This document shows positions 34,944 to 44,195 of a DNA stretch of 64,000 nt, piece by piece. The notes below the pieces were generated by a model. That model was not told the origin of the DNA, did not search any database, and saw only the letters and a list, made by a program, of their open reading frames with translations. This DNA is from Ruegeria meonggei (lineage in GTDB: Bacteria > Pseudomonadota > Alphaproteobacteria > Rhodobacterales > Rhodobacteraceae). Numbering within the stretch: position 1 is the first letter of the stretch; the number at the start of each line of letters is the position of its first letter. A program made the translations under genes and the position numbers. The stretch spans positions 148,161 to 212,160 of the forward strand of contig NZ_FWFP01000008.1 in assembly GCF_900172215.1 (NCBI RefSeq), written 5' to 3'.

Positions 34944-35570
34944 TTAGTTCTTCACCACGTACTCTTCCGGCACGAAGAACGTATAGTCCCGGTCGGCCAC
35001 CGCCTCGTGGCAGTCATGGCAATAGGCCACGGCCCGCGCGCGTGCGCCCATCGTGTCACCGAATAGAGACCCGTCCGGCATCACCATGATGTACCGCCAG
35101 TCTGCGGTGTCTGGATTGGCACCATCGGCCAGTTTCTCCATCACGAACAAAGCACCCGGGTGGATGTTACCCTCATCCGTGACCGTCACGCTGTCTTTGG
35201 CCAGAACCGACCCCATGGGCAGCTTTTCGCCCGGTTGCAGGGTGCCGTAATTATGCGCCATGCGATTGGCATAACTGTTTACAAAGCGCTGACCATGCGT
35301 GGCCGAAATATAGGGCGCGTCATTGAACAATGGCCAGTTCTGATAATTCAGAAGAATATCCATTTGTGCAGCGGCATAGCCTCGCCCCATGCGCCGTTGC
35401 AGCGACTCATAGACACGCAATGCCTCTTCCTTGGACAGATCCGCCGGATTCTCGATCGCAAGATGCGCATCGTCTGAGTTTGATTGTGCAATAGCACCGG
35501 TAGCGGCAAATACCGACATGACCAATGCTGTAACTGAGATTGAATTCAATCGATTAAATAGAAATAACAT
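34944..35570 (-). CDS. Cytochrome P460 family protein
   Basis: The protein has 208 residues from ATG 35570, with a signal peptide ending near ATGAIAQ. One haem c site, YCHDCHEAVADRDY, lies near the C-terminus, as in cytochrome P460/c'-beta proteins. WRYIMVMPDGSLFGD belongs to the beta-sheet core. It would be periplasmic. Some family members oxidise hydroxylamine or bind NO; the lysine cross-link residue was not assigned. It stands alone, converging with cbpM. Confidence 0.82.
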   Translation of the reverse strand: MLFLFNRLNSISVTALVMSVFAATGAIAQSNSDDAHLAIENPADLSKEEALRVYESLQRRMGRGYAAAQMDILLNYQNWPLFNDAPYISATHGQRFVNSYANRMAHNYGTLQPGEKLPMGSVLAKDSVTVTDEGNIHPGALFVMEKLADGANPDTADWRYIMVMPDGSLFGDTMGARARAVAYCHDCHEAVADRDYTFFVPEEYVVKN

Positions 35571-35801
35571 TTGGATGGCCCACCTGATTTTTAGGTTCGC
35601 CCGCACGCCGCTGGTTACGATAAAAATGATAGCGGCCTTGAACAAACACGCCACACCCGGATCGCGACTCTCACCGCTTTGTGCGTAAGAGTGAAATGCA
35701 CCTGCCCGGTTTTGGCCGTGCAAACATATCAAATTCTGCATGCAATAAACAGCGGCCCAAAGATTAAATTATCGCAGGCCGCCATGCAGGACTGGGAAGG
35801 T

Positions 35802-36989
35802 TCAGCTTTGCAGCCCGGCCTCGGCCTCGATCTGCTTGCGCGATTTGCGCGCGCGTTCGGTGGCGGATTTCAACTGACCGCAGGCGGCCATGATGTCCTC
35901 GCCCCGGGTTTTCCGGATCGGTGAGGCGTAACCTGCTTGATAGATGATGTTCGCAAATGCCCGGATGCGGTTGTTCGAGCTGCGCTTATACGGCGCGCCG
36001 GGCCATTCGTTGAACGGGATCAGGTTGATCTTGGCCGGAATATTGTGGCGCTTGATGTGGTCGATCAGACGGTGCGCATCTGCGTCGCTGTCATTGACCC
36101 CGTCCAGCATCACGTATTCAAACGTGATCCGTTCGGAGTTCGAAACTTTGGGATAGCTGGCCAGCGCCTGCAAAAGCTCTTCGATGTTCCAGCGCTTGTT
36201 GATCGGCACCAGCGTATCACGGGTGTCATCCGTAGTTGCGTGGAACGAGATCGCCAGCAGGCAGCCAATCTCTTCGGCTGTACGTGCAATTTCAGGCACC
36301 ACACCCGAGGTCGACAGGGTGATGCGGCGGCGCGACAGGGAAATCCCCTCGGGGTCCATGGCGATTTTCATCGCGTCGCGAACGTTGTCGAAATTGTACA
36401 GTGGCTCGCCCATGCCCATCAGAACGATGTTCGACAGCAGGCGGGTTTCGTCCTTGGGCGCACCTGGCACCGGCCATTCATCCAGATCATCACGCGCCAT
36501 CATCACCTGGCCGACAATTTCCGCCGCCGTCAGGTTACGCACAAGTTTTTGCGTACCGGTATGGCAGAACGAACAGGTCAGCGTGCACCCGACCTGAGAC
36601 GAGATACACAGCGTGCCGCGATCGTCTTCGGGGATGTAGACAACCTCTACCTCATGCCCGCCCGCGATGCGGACAAGATATTTGCGGGTGCCGTCCTCGG
36701 ACACCTGACGGGTCACAACCTCGGGAATCTCGATGACGAAATTCTCGGCCAGCTGCGCGCGATAGGCTTTGGCCAGATTGGTCATCTCGGCAAAATCGCG
36801 CACACCCCATTGATAAATCCACTGCCAGATCTGGCCAGTGCGCATCTTGGCCTGTTTCTCGGGCGTGCCGTGTTCGATCAGAACCTCGCGCAAGCGGTCG
36901 CGGGTCAGGCCGACAAGGTTCACGTTCCCCTCTGGCAATTTGCGGGGGATGGTCAGGACGTCTTGAGTGATCGGCGCTTTGGGCGACAT
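35802..36989 (-). CDS. rlmN: 23S rRNA/tRNA adenine C2-methyltransferase RlmN
   Basis: The protein has 395 residues from ATG 36989. The radical-SAM cysteines are in [13 protein letters not shown]. The methyl-carrying catalytic cysteine lies in MAACGQLKS near the C-terminus. Other marks are [24 protein letters not shown] and [12 protein letters not shown]. It methylates A2503 of 23S rRNA and A37 of some tRNAs. Confidence 0.97.
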   Translation of the reverse strand: MSPKAPITQDVLTIPRKLPEGNVNLVGLTRDRLREVLIEHGTPEKQAKMRTGQIWQWIYQWGVRDFAEMTNLAKAYRAQLAENFVIEIPEVVTRQVSEDGTRKYLVRIAGGHEVEVVYIPEDDRGTLCISSQVGCTLTCSFCHTGTQKLVRNLTAAEIVGQVMMARDDLDEWPVPGAPKDETRLLSNIVLMGMGEPLYNFDNVRDAMKIAMDPEGISLSRRRITLSTSGVVPEIARTAEEIGCLLAISFHATTDDTRDTLVPINKRWNIEELLQALASYPKVSNSERITFEYVMLDGVNDSDADAHRLIDHIKRHNIPAKINLIPFNEWPGAPYKRSSNNRIRAFANIIYQAGYASPIRKTRGEDIMAACGQLKSATERARKSRKQIEAEAGLQS

Positions 36990-37068
36990 GGGAATATCTC
37001 GAAGGATTCTGGCTTGGGATGCGCCTCTATATAGGAAGCTGCGCAAAGATCAAAAGGAATCGTACAGA

Positions 37069-37446
37069 TCATTCTGCATAGTTCAGCAACGCATCCACCC
37101 GCGCCCGGCCCAGATCGACCCGGCAGGAGGTGATGGCAATACCCGTGCCCGAGCCGCCCCCGTATGAGGCACCAATCGCCTCGCACTGCGCATCCCGGTA
37201 AGTGATCCAAGCGGTTTGCGCAGCCTCCAACGCGGGTTGAGCGACGGTCCGGCCGGTCACGTCATCCAGTTCTTTGGCCGACTGCATAGCAAAGCCATAG
37301 CTTGCCTCAACAGCGCGGTTCACCTGGTCCTCCACTGCCTGAACACAGGTGCCGATTTCGACCTGCGAGTTAGCCTCAGAGCATTCCAGACTTGGGTCAG
37401 CCAGGGCCGCCGAAGAAAAAAGCAGGAAGGGCAGAATGTAGCGCAT
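37069..37446 (-). CDS. LprI/DUF1311 family secreted protein
   Basis: The protein has 125 residues from ATG 37446 (signal MRYILPFLLFSSAALADPS). Four or more cysteines and the pattern ALEAAQTAWITYRDAQCEAIGASYGGGSG plus RVDLGRARVDALL are characteristic of DUF1311, the lysozyme-inhibitor LprI family. It would be periplasmic with disulfides (ECSEANS, GTCVQAVE, QCEA, SCRVD). Inhibition of lysozyme is known only for a few members. Confidence 0.85.
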   Translation of the reverse strand: MRYILPFLLFSSAALADPSLECSEANSQVEIGTCVQAVEDQVNRAVEASYGFAMQSAKELDDVTGRTVAQPALEAAQTAWITYRDAQCEAIGASYGGGSGTGIAITSCRVDLGRARVDALLNYAE

Positions 37447-37585
37447 GGTGTGTTCCCGGACTGGTTTTGCATTTGGCCCCTCTATACCACGCCGGCACCC
37501 ATGACCCCAATTGAAGTTCAGCCGCAGCGGCAAACCCGATGCGGCCGAAAACATGTGCTAGTTCCGGGAATACTGGATCCTGTCG

Positions 37586-37753
37586 TCAGACGCCCGCAGG
37601 AAGAATGTCACAATCCGCGGCGTCCAGAGTCTTCACCGGGTCTTCCGGCCCGCATTGCTCACCGGTGACGGGATAGGTTTCACTGGTCTTGTCACACGCG
37701 CTCAACAATAAGGCAGCAGCCATCATCAGCACAGCAAAAGGTTTGTTCAACAT
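37586..37753 (-). CDS. Small lipoprotein
   Basis: The product has 55 residues with a clear signal peptide and lipobox (MLNKPFAVLMMAAALLLSAC, acylated Cys about residue 20). The 35-residue mature part has two more cysteines (EQCGPEDP, DCDILPAG), probably one disulfide. No family recognised. It lies alone between DUF1311 and the IalB-like gene on the same strand. Confidence 0.65.
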   Translation of the reverse strand: MLNKPFAVLMMAAALLLSACDKTSETYPVTGEQCGPEDPVKTLDAADCDILPAGV

Positions 37754-37873
37754 CTGCAATTTCCTTCCTAAATCCTGAACCAATTAGTGCAAACCCGCAG
37801 GCCGTTTACATTGATAAGGATCAAGTTCGGGAAGGGACGCTGGGTAAAGACGGCGCTTACTTCACCCAAAAGA

Positions 37874-37898
37874 AAACCCCGCCAAAAGACGGGGCTTT
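37874..37898 (-). terminator. Intrinsic terminator of the IalB-like gene
   Basis: On the minus strand GCCCCGTC-TTTT-GGCGGGG forms the stem (with one G-T pair), followed by TTTTCTTTT. It lies 20 bases after the IalB-like stop. Confidence 0.75.
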
Positions 37899-37917
37899 GT
37901 GTCGATAACAGGTTCGT

Positions 37918-38451
37918 CTAGTTGGTGCAGCGCTTTTCCGCGTCTTCGATCGCCGCGGTGAATCCCAACAGCGAGAACGTATCCTTGGTCTGCGTGCCGC
38001 GCTCGGATCTGGCAGTCAGAACCGCCTCGGTTCCGCGCTTCATGGCCGCGACGACCTTCAGGTCTTCGCCCTCGGTTGCGGGCCACGCCCATTCGCCTTC
38101 GGTGATCAGCTCGAATTCGGTTCCGTCGATCTCAAGGTTGACCGTCGATCCGGGGGCAAACGGATAACCACCGGTAAAGGTCACCTGACCTTTGACCTCG
38201 GCGTTGGGGCGGTAGAACACGAATAACAGGATATCGCTGCGGCGCACCGACACCACACGCCCGCCGCGGGTGTTGACGGTTTCCTTGGGGGCAGACACGC
38301 TCCAGCATTCGGTGGGATCATCTTCTACGAAAACGCTCCAATCAGTTTTGGCTGCCACCCGATTGGTGCTTGTCGCCTGCTGAGCGATTGCGGTGGTGGA
38401 CATCCCTGCCACGCACAGGCCCGCGATCACGCGGACGAGTTTTGATCCCAT
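37918..38451 (-). CDS. IalB-like (invasion-associated locus B) family protein
   Basis: The protein has 177 residues with a signal peptide (to AIAQ). The pattern WSVFVEDDPTECWSVSAP, then VYFRPNAE-like FVFYRPNAEVKGQVTFTGGYPF, fits the IalB family, which is widespread in free-living alphaproteobacteria and not evidence of virulence. Two cysteines (ECWSV and the C-terminal KRCTN) could pair in the periplasm. Function unknown. Confidence 0.82.
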   Translation of the reverse strand: MGSKLVRVIAGLCVAGMSTTAIAQQATSTNRVAAKTDWSVFVEDDPTECWSVSAPKETVNTRGGRVVSVRRSDILLFVFYRPNAEVKGQVTFTGGYPFAPGSTVNLEIDGTEFELITEGEWAWPATEGEDLKVVAAMKRGTEAVLTARSERGTQTKDTFSLLGFTAAIEDAEKRCTN

Positions 38452-38628
38452 TTGTCCAGCCTCCTAGCTCGACCTATACCTCATACCCACCGGAAATGCC
38501 TGCGAACCCTGCCAGTTCGTCTGTAAGTTGCGTCTTCCGATGATTGCCGACATACACACACTAACGCAGGTTTCGCCACAGGCGAAAGAGCGATTGGCAG
38601 AATTTTGCGCATAAAGAGGATGGTCCCG

Positions 38629-39627
38629 ATGACGCACCCCATACCAATGACCGAGCTATGGCGCGGCCCTTTGCTGGAAAGCCTGCATCTGGGGCACGCC
38701 GTGATCTGCGACGACACTGGCCAAATCGTACGCAGTTGGGGTGACCCGAATGCGATCATTTTTCCCCGGTCCTCGGCAAAAATGATCCAGGGTTTGCCGC
38801 TGGTTACGTCAGGCGCGGCCGCGAAATTCGGGCTGAACTCTGAACATCTGGCGTTGGCCTGTGCCTCACATAACGGTGCGGCCATCCATACCGACCGCGT
38901 TTCAGCCTGGTTGGATCATCTGGGCCTGGCCGAACCCGATCTGCGCTGCGGCCCGCAGGAACCGCAGGACATGGCGGCGCGTGATGGGCTTATTCTGGCC
39001 GATGACACACCGTGCCAGATTCACAACAACTGTTCCGGCAAACATTGCGGGTTCCTGACCGTAACACAGCACATGGCCGCCGGACCGGAATACCTTGAGA
39101 TCGACCACCCGGTGCAACAGGCCTGCCTGTCGGCCCTCGAAGAAACCACCGGTGAAACCAGCCCGGCCTATGGCATCGATGGCTGCTCTGCCCCGAACTT
39201 TGCCACATCGCTGATGGGTCTGGCCCGGTCGATGGCGTGGTTTGCATCAGCGGCTGACCGGTCGGACAGGGCCAGCGACGCCGCACAACAACTTACTGCT
39301 GCGATGATCAAACATCCGGAACTGGTTGCCGGGGAAAGCCGGGCTTGTACGGAACTGATGCGTGCCATGCAGGGTCGTGCCGCGATCAAGACCGGGGCCG
39401 AGGCGGTGTTTGTCGCAATCATCCCGGAAAAACGTATGGGGGTGGCGCTGAAAATCGCCGATGGCACAACCCGCGCCAGCGAATGCGCCATCGCCGCCAT
39501 TCTGGTCAGCCTCGGCGTGCTGGAGGCCGATCACCCGGCCACCCGCACCTTTATGAACGCCACGCAATACAGCCGTCGTGGGCTGGAATGTGGCGTGATC
39601 AGACCGGCGCCGGGGTTCCCCGGCTAA
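38629..39627 (+). CDS. Type II L-asparaginase (thermolabile, PF06089 family)
   Basis: The protein has 332 residues. ATG 38629 is preferred, with AAAGAGG about ten bases upstream; ATG 38620 and TTG 38605 are in frame but less well placed. The family motifs are PRSSAKMIQGLPLV, LALACASHNGA, IHNNCSGKHCGFL (catalytic region with Ser/Lys/Cys), YGIDGCSAPNFA and the C-terminal TGAEAVFVAI. These belong to the Rhizobium-type AnsA group, which is unrelated to the E. coli enzymes. It hydrolyses asparagine to aspartate in the cytoplasm. Confidence 0.9.
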   Translation: MTHPIPMTELWRGPLLESLHLGHAVICDDTGQIVRSWGDPNAIIFPRSSAKMIQGLPLVTSGAAAKFGLNSEHLALACASHNGAAIHTDRVSAWLDHLGLAEPDLRCGPQEPQDMAARDGLILADDTPCQIHNNCSGKHCGFLTVTQHMAAGPEYLEIDHPVQQACLSALEETTGETSPAYGIDGCSAPNFATSLMGLARSMAWFASAADRSDRASDAAQQLTAAMIKHPELVAGESRACTELMRAMQGRAAIKTGAEAVFVAIIPEKRMGVALKIADGTTRASECAIAAILVSLGVLEADHPATRTFMNATQYSRRGLECGVIRPAPGFPG

Positions 39628-39632
39628 GGCCC

Positions 39633-39953
39633 TTACATTTCGATTTCATGCACCTCGGCCACTTCGACCGAGCCTGATCCGTTCACGACCATGGGGCAGC
39701 CTTTGGCCATCTCGGTCGCAGCATCCATGCTGTCGGCCTTGACGACAGTAAAGCCCGAGGCCGGGTTGGCACCGCCATTGTCGGCAACGCCATCGGCGCT
39801 GACAGTACAGGACTGGCCCACCGGGTTACCGGGAATATCCAGTGCGGCGCCTATATTCTGAAACCATGCGCCCCACGCGGCCATGGTCGCCTCAACCTCG
39901 GCAGGGTCGGTTGGGGTGTGACCGCCGTGATAGACAAATAAATACTGTGGCAT
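39633..39953 (-). CDS. YCII-domain protein
   Basis: The protein has 106 residues from ATG 39953. The start MPQYLFVYHGGHTP and the centre MAAWGAWFQNIGAALDIPGNP, GFTVVKADSMDAATEMAKGCPMV, follow the YCII (DGPF) family, often encoded beside SRPBCC and ArsR or sigma genes. It is the third gene of such a trio here. Enzymatic role uncertain. Confidence 0.82.
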   Translation of the reverse strand: MPQYLFVYHGGHTPTDPAEVEATMAAWGAWFQNIGAALDIPGNPVGQSCTVSADGVADNGGANPASGFTVVKADSMDAATEMAKGCPMVVNGSGSVEVAEVHEIEM

Positions 39954-39975
39954 TTCTTTCCTCCCTAAATGAAAT

Positions 39976-40404
39976 CTATCCCAATTGGGCCTCAAGCTTG
40001 CGCAGCGATGAGGTCCAGCCGGTATTGTGGTTTGCGGCGATCTCGTCATCACCCAGATCGCGGTGATCCAGAACAAGACGCGCGCCGTCGCCAGCTGCTT
40101 CGACTCTGAGGGTTACGTGGCTTTCCGCCCCGCGCTGGTCCTGATCATCATGCCAGCCCCAGGTGAACCCCACCGACTTGGGCGGGTTGGTATGTGTGAC
40201 CTGACCCGACACTTTGTATCGCTGGCCGTCCGCGTTCACCATGACAGAGTACCACGGCCCAAGGCGCGAAAAATCCAGATCATGCTCTGGCACATGCATC
40301 CCCTCGGGGCCCCACCACTGCAACAGTTTCGCGCCATCGCTGATCCAGGCAAACAGGATTTCGGGGCTGGTTGGGAACTCACGTTCCAGTTTCAGGTCGG
40401 CCAT
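39976..40404 (-). CDS. SRPBCC/AHSA1-domain protein
   Basis: The protein has 142 residues. EREFPTSPEILFAWISDGAKLLQWWGPEG and SVGFTWGWHDDQDQRGAESHVTLRVEAAGDGARLVL are typical of the activator-of-Hsp90-like START fold, with a hydrophobic ligand cavity. It overlaps the ArsR gene by 13 bases. No ligand can be predicted. Confidence 0.85.
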   Translation of the reverse strand: MADLKLEREFPTSPEILFAWISDGAKLLQWWGPEGMHVPEHDLDFSRLGPWYSVMVNADGQRYKVSGQVTHTNPPKSVGFTWGWHDDQDQRGAESHVTLRVEAAGDGARLVLDHRDLGDDEIAANHNTGWTSSLRKLEAQLG

Positions 40405-40721
40405 GAGTTTTCCCTTTCAATCAAATCGTTCAAACGGTCGAGGCTGCTCTCCCAGAATTGTCGTTTCGATATGGTCCACTCGGCAATCGCCCGCAGCCCA
40501 TCTGGCTGGATCGAATACATCCGTTGTGTGCCCTGCACGCGCTGCTGGACCAGCCCGGCCTCGCGCAATACCTTCAAATGGCGCGAGATCGCCGCCCCGG
40601 ACATGCCGCGCCCATTGATCAGGTCACCTGCGGACAATTCTCCGTCCTGCATCAATTGCTCAACAATCGAGAACCGGGTGGCGTCGGACAACGCCGAAAA
40701 ACTGGTCAGAAGCGTGTTCAT
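40392..40721 (-). CDS. ArsR-family transcriptional regulator
   Basis: The protein has 109 residues from ATG 40721 (ATG 40727 would add two). The winged helix reads LSDATRFSIVEQLMQDGELSAGDLINGRGMSGAAISRHLKVLREAGLVQ. There is no metal-binding Cys pair (CxC) in the recognition helix, so it is of the non-metal SdpR-like kind that pairs with AHSA1 genes. An inverted repeat sits just upstream at 40729-40748. Confidence 0.85.
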   Translation of the reverse strand: MNTLLTSFSALSDATRFSIVEQLMQDGELSAGDLINGRGMSGAAISRHLKVLREAGLVQQRVQGTQRMYSIQPDGLRAIAEWTISKRQFWESSLDRLNDLIERENSWPT

Positions 40722-40728
40722 GATCATT

Positions 40729-40748
40729 ATTTAACGGTTTCGCTAAAT
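40729..40748. promoter_or_regulatory. Inverted repeat ahead of the ArsR operon
   Basis: ATTTAAC-GGTTTC-GCTAAAT has arms matching at six of seven positions. It is placed 7 bases from the ArsR start codon, suitable for autorepression. Confidence 0.5.
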
Positions 40749-40767
40749 AAAGGGAAGCCCCAGTTTG

Positions 40768-41646
40768 TCAGAGGTCCGAAAAGGCCGTGCGTGCATAACC
40801 CTGCAGGTAAAGCAGGGCGGTCAGATCCCCGTGATTGATCCGGATATCACATTGCGCTGCGACCGAAGGCTTCGCATGCAGCGCTACGCCCGTGCCGGCG
40901 CGCTCCAGCATACCCAGATCATTGGCCCCGTCGCCCACGGCAATGACATCCGATTCCGACAGGCGCAGCCGCGCTGTGATCTGTTCCAGCGCATCGACCT
41001 TGGCCTGCCGCCCCAGAATGGGGCGCTGCACGTCGCCGGTCAGCTTGCCATTTTCGGCCAGCAAGGTATTGGCGCGGTTTTCGTCAAACCCCAGCTCATC
41101 AGCCACCTTGGCCGTGAACGCCGTAAAGCCCCCGGATACAAGCGCCGCATAGCCGCCGTTTAGCCGCATAGTTGCGACCAGTTCTCTACCGCCTGGCATT
41201 AATGAGATGCGTTCGGCCAGAACCTTGCCGATCACGGCCTCATCCAGACCTTTCAATAGGCCGACCCGCTCGATCAGCGCGCCCTCAAAATCCAACTCAC
41301 CATTCATGGCACGGGCTGTGATATCTTTGACCCGATCCCCGACACCGGCCTCGTCGGCCAGTTCGTCAATACATTCCTGCTGGATCATTGTGCTGTCCAT
41401 ATCGGCCAGCAACATCAGCTTGCGCCGTTTGAACACCGGCTGCACGATCAGATCAACGCCCAACAGCTGCAGCTCGGCCCATACGTCCCATTGGTTTTCG
41501 GGCTTCTCGGCAAACTTGAACTCCGCCGCCTCGTCCGGGCTCAGCCATACGGGATTGCTGCCACCCCAGGCATTGCACAGCGCCTCGATCAGTGCCTGTT
41601 CAAGCGATGGTGCGGTTGGATTGGTCAACAGGGTGGCAACGTACAT
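40768..41646 (-). CDS. serB: Phosphoserine phosphatase
   Basis: The protein has 292 residues. HAD motif 1 is LLADMDSTMIQQECIDELA (nucleophile Asp), motif 2 is in LVSGGFTAFT and motif 3 is VIAVGDGANDLGML. The N-terminal part is an ACT-like domain. It performs the last step of serine synthesis; serA and serC are 10-13 kb away. Confidence 0.96.
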   Translation of the reverse strand: MYVATLLTNPTAPSLEQALIEALCNAWGGSNPVWLSPDEAAEFKFAEKPENQWDVWAELQLLGVDLIVQPVFKRRKLMLLADMDSTMIQQECIDELADEAGVGDRVKDITARAMNGELDFEGALIERVGLLKGLDEAVIGKVLAERISLMPGGRELVATMRLNGGYAALVSGGFTAFTAKVADELGFDENRANTLLAENGKLTGDVQRPILGRQAKVDALEQITARLRLSESDVIAVGDGANDLGMLERAGTGVALHAKPSVAAQCDIRINHGDLTALLYLQGYARTAFSDL

Positions 41647-41718
41647 AGTCAGTCTCCGGCAAAGTCACCTGCGCATAGCGCAGGTGCCGCAAATTCGCCA
41701 GAGTCTGTTCGCACAGAG

Positions 41719-43401
41719 CTATCCCAAAATGCCAGGCAAACGCAGCCCGTGTTCCCGGGCACAGTCTTTTGCAATGTCATAGCCCGCATCCGCATGCCGC
41801 CATACGCCCGAGGCAGGATCGTTCCACAACACGCGTTCCAACCGCCGCGCGGCGTCGTCGGTACCGTCAGCACAGATCACCACCCCAGAGTGCTGGCTAA
41901 AGCCCATACCGACACCACCGCCGTGATGCAGTGACACCCAGGTTGCCCCGCTGGCCGTATTGATCAGCGCATTCAGCAGAGGCCAGTCGGACACGGCGTC
42001 CGAACCATCCAGCATCGCCTCAGTCTCACGATTAGGGCTGGCGACCGAGCCGCTGTCCAGATGGTCGCGGCCGATGACCACCGGGGCGCTCAGTTCGCCA
42101 TTGGCCACCATTTCGTTGAACGCCAACCCGGCACGGTGGCGGTCCCCCAAACCTATCCAACAGATGCGAGCCGGAAGTCCCTGAAAGGCGATCCGGTCCC
42201 GAGCCATATCCAACCACCGATGCAGGTGGTAATTCTCGGGGAACAGCTCTTTCATCTTGGCATCGGTCTTATAGATATCCTCGGGGTCGCCTGACAGGGC
42301 ACACCAGCGGAACGGGCCAACGCCCCGGCAGAACAGCGGGCGGATATAGGCGGGGACAAAGCCGGGGAAGGCAAAGGCGTTTTCCAGCCCCTCATCCTGC
42401 GCCACCTGTCGGATGTTATTGCCATAATCCAAGGTTGGCACACCCGCATTCCAGAAATCCACCATCGCCGCAACATGCTGCTTCATCGAGGCACGCGCAG
42501 CCTTTTCCACCGCTTTAGGCTCTGTTTCCCGCTTTTCGCGCCACTGCGCCATGGACCAGCCCAAGGGCAGATAACCATTGATCGGGTCATGCGCGCTGGT
42601 CTGGTCTGTGACGATGTCCGGGCGCATCCCACCGGCGACCATACGCTGAAAGATTTCGGGAAAAACTTCAGCCGCGTTGCCCAGCAGGCCCACGGATTTT
42701 GCCTCACCCGCCTTGGTCCAGCGGTCGATCATCTCCAGCGCTTCGTCCAGCGTTTCGGCCTTGTCGTCGAGGTATTTGGTGCGCAGGCGGAAATCGATGC
42801 TGTCCGGGTTGCACTCGACCGCCAGACAGCAGGCCCCGGCAAAGACAGCAGCCAGTGGCTGCGCACCGCCCATGCCGCCCAAGCCTCCGGTCAAAATCCA
42901 CTTGCCGGTCAGGTCGCCGTCGTAATGCTGCCGTCCGGCCTCTGCGAATGTCTCATAGGTGCCCTGAACGATGCCTTGCGTGCCGATATAGATCCACGAA
43001 CCTGCGGTCATCTGGCCGTACATCATCAGGCCCTTTTTATCGAGCTCATTAAAATGATCCCAGGTCGCCCAGTGCGGCACCAGGTTGGAATTGGCAATCA
43101 ACACTCGCGGCGCGTCCGTATGAGTACGGATGATTGCCACCGGCTTGCCGGACTGGACGATCAGCGTCTCGTCCTCTTCCAGATCCTTCAAACCGGCCAC
43201 GATAGTGTCGAAATCCTTCCATGTGCGGGCGGCGCGGCCAATGCCGCCATAGACCACCAACTCATGCGGGTTTTCGGCCACATCCGGGTGAAGGTTGTTC
43301 ATCAGCATCCGCAACGGTGCCTCGGTCAGCCAGCTTTTGGCATTCAGCTCGGGCCCGGTTGGCGGATAAATGTCGCGGGTGTTTTTGCGGGGATCGGTCA
43401 T
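41719..43401 (-). CDS. hutU: Urocanate hydratase
   Basis: The protein has 560 residues from ATG 43401. The NAD-binding pattern is visible in [20 protein letters not shown]. The active-site cysteine lies in the [28 protein letters not shown] block ([12 protein letters not shown]). Near the C-terminus are [15 protein letters not shown] and [20 protein letters not shown]. It converts urocanate to imidazolone propionate. It is last in the hutI-H-G-U operon and overlaps hutG by four bases. Confidence 0.97.
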   Translation of the reverse strand: MTDPRKNTRDIYPPTGPELNAKSWLTEAPLRMLMNNLHPDVAENPHELVVYGGIGRAARTWKDFDTIVAGLKDLEEDETLIVQSGKPVAIIRTHTDAPRVLIANSNLVPHWATWDHFNELDKKGLMMYGQMTAGSWIYIGTQGIVQGTYETFAEAGRQHYDGDLTGKWILTGGLGGMGGAQPLAAVFAGACCLAVECNPDSIDFRLRTKYLDDKAETLDEALEMIDRWTKAGEAKSVGLLGNAAEVFPEIFQRMVAGGMRPDIVTDQTSAHDPINGYLPLGWSMAQWREKRETEPKAVEKAARASMKQHVAAMVDFWNAGVPTLDYGNNIRQVAQDEGLENAFAFPGFVPAYIRPLFCRGVGPFRWCALSGDPEDIYKTDAKMKELFPENYHLHRWLDMARDRIAFQGLPARICWIGLGDRHRAGLAFNEMVANGELSAPVVIGRDHLDSGSVASPNRETEAMLDGSDAVSDWPLLNALINTASGATWVSLHHGGGVGMGFSQHSGVVICADGTDDAARRLERVLWNDPASGVWRHADAGYDIAKDCAREHGLRLPGILG

Positions 43402-44195
43402 GGCGTAAGCTCCAATGCTGTGTCTTGGATGGCGTCCAGGATGTCGCGCAGCCATCGGCGCAGGCGATCGGCTTTGACAGGGTCATAGTCCCAAGGGGCG
43501 GCTTCGGCGGTCAGGTAGGTGGACTGCGCCAGTTCCATCTGAATAGCATGTACCCCGTCAGCCGGACGGCCGTAGTGCCGGGTCGTCCATCCGCCCCGGA
43601 AACGCCCGTTCAGGACAGCGCTATAGGGTGACGAAGCCGCAAATTCATGCGCGATAGACTCGATTTCCGACGCACAGGTCACGCCACCGTCAGTTCCAAT
43701 ATTCACGTCCGGCAAAGTACCCTCGAACAGAAAGGGAATGTGGCTGCGGATCGAATGACAGTCGAACAAAACCGCCACCCCATTCTGGTCGAGCACGCGC
43801 TGTAATTCCTGTTGCAACGCACTGTGGTAGGGCAAGTGGTATCTTCGTCGCCGATCCTCGACCTCATCGGCTGACGGTTCCTGCCCGCCTTGCCAAATTG
43901 GCTCCCCCTCAAAATCCGTGAGCGGTACAAGGGTCGTTGTGTTCTGACCCGGATACAGCGAAGCCCCTTCGGGATCACGGTTGGCGTCGATTACGTAGCG
44001 GTGAACATGGGACTGAACAACCGTCGCATCACCGATAATCCCTTGATAGAGCCTGTTTATGTGCCAATCCGTGTCTGCCAATGCCTGCCCGGTTTGGTTC
44101 AGGCGCGCGAAGATCTCGTCTGGAACAAAGGTTCCACCATGAGGCTGTCCCAAGACTATTGGGCCCCGCCCCTTGTGAATGCTGACCTCCTGCAT
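43398..44195 (-). CDS. hutG: N-formylglutamate deformylase
   Basis: The protein has 265 residues from ATG 44195 (a GTG one codon earlier is possible). The family core is [22 protein letters not shown] and [20 protein letters not shown]. It completes the five-step route by releasing formate from N-formylglutamate, the product of HutF. Stop and start overlap on both sides in the operon. Confidence 0.93.
   Translation of the reverse strand: MQEVSIHKGRGPIVLGQPHGGTFVPDEIFARLNQTGQALADTDWHINRLYQGIIGDATVVQSHVHRYVIDANRDPEGASLYPGQNTTTLVPLTDFEGEPIWQGGQEPSADEVEDRRRRYHLPYHSALQQELQRVLDQNGVAVLFDCHSIRSHIPFLFEGTLPDVNIGTDGGVTCASEIESIAHEFAASSPYSAVLNGRFRGGWTTRHYGRPADGVHAIQMELAQSTYLTAEAAPWDYDPVKADRLRRWLRDILDAIQDTALELTP

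Noticed and set aside
35937..37034. 365-residue forward open frame opposite rlmN
   Set aside because: Antisense shadow of rlmN, which has complete radical-SAM motifs.
37918..38451. IalB-like protein as a virulence factor
   Set aside because: The family is common in free-living marine alphaproteobacteria; the name alone says nothing about pathogenicity.
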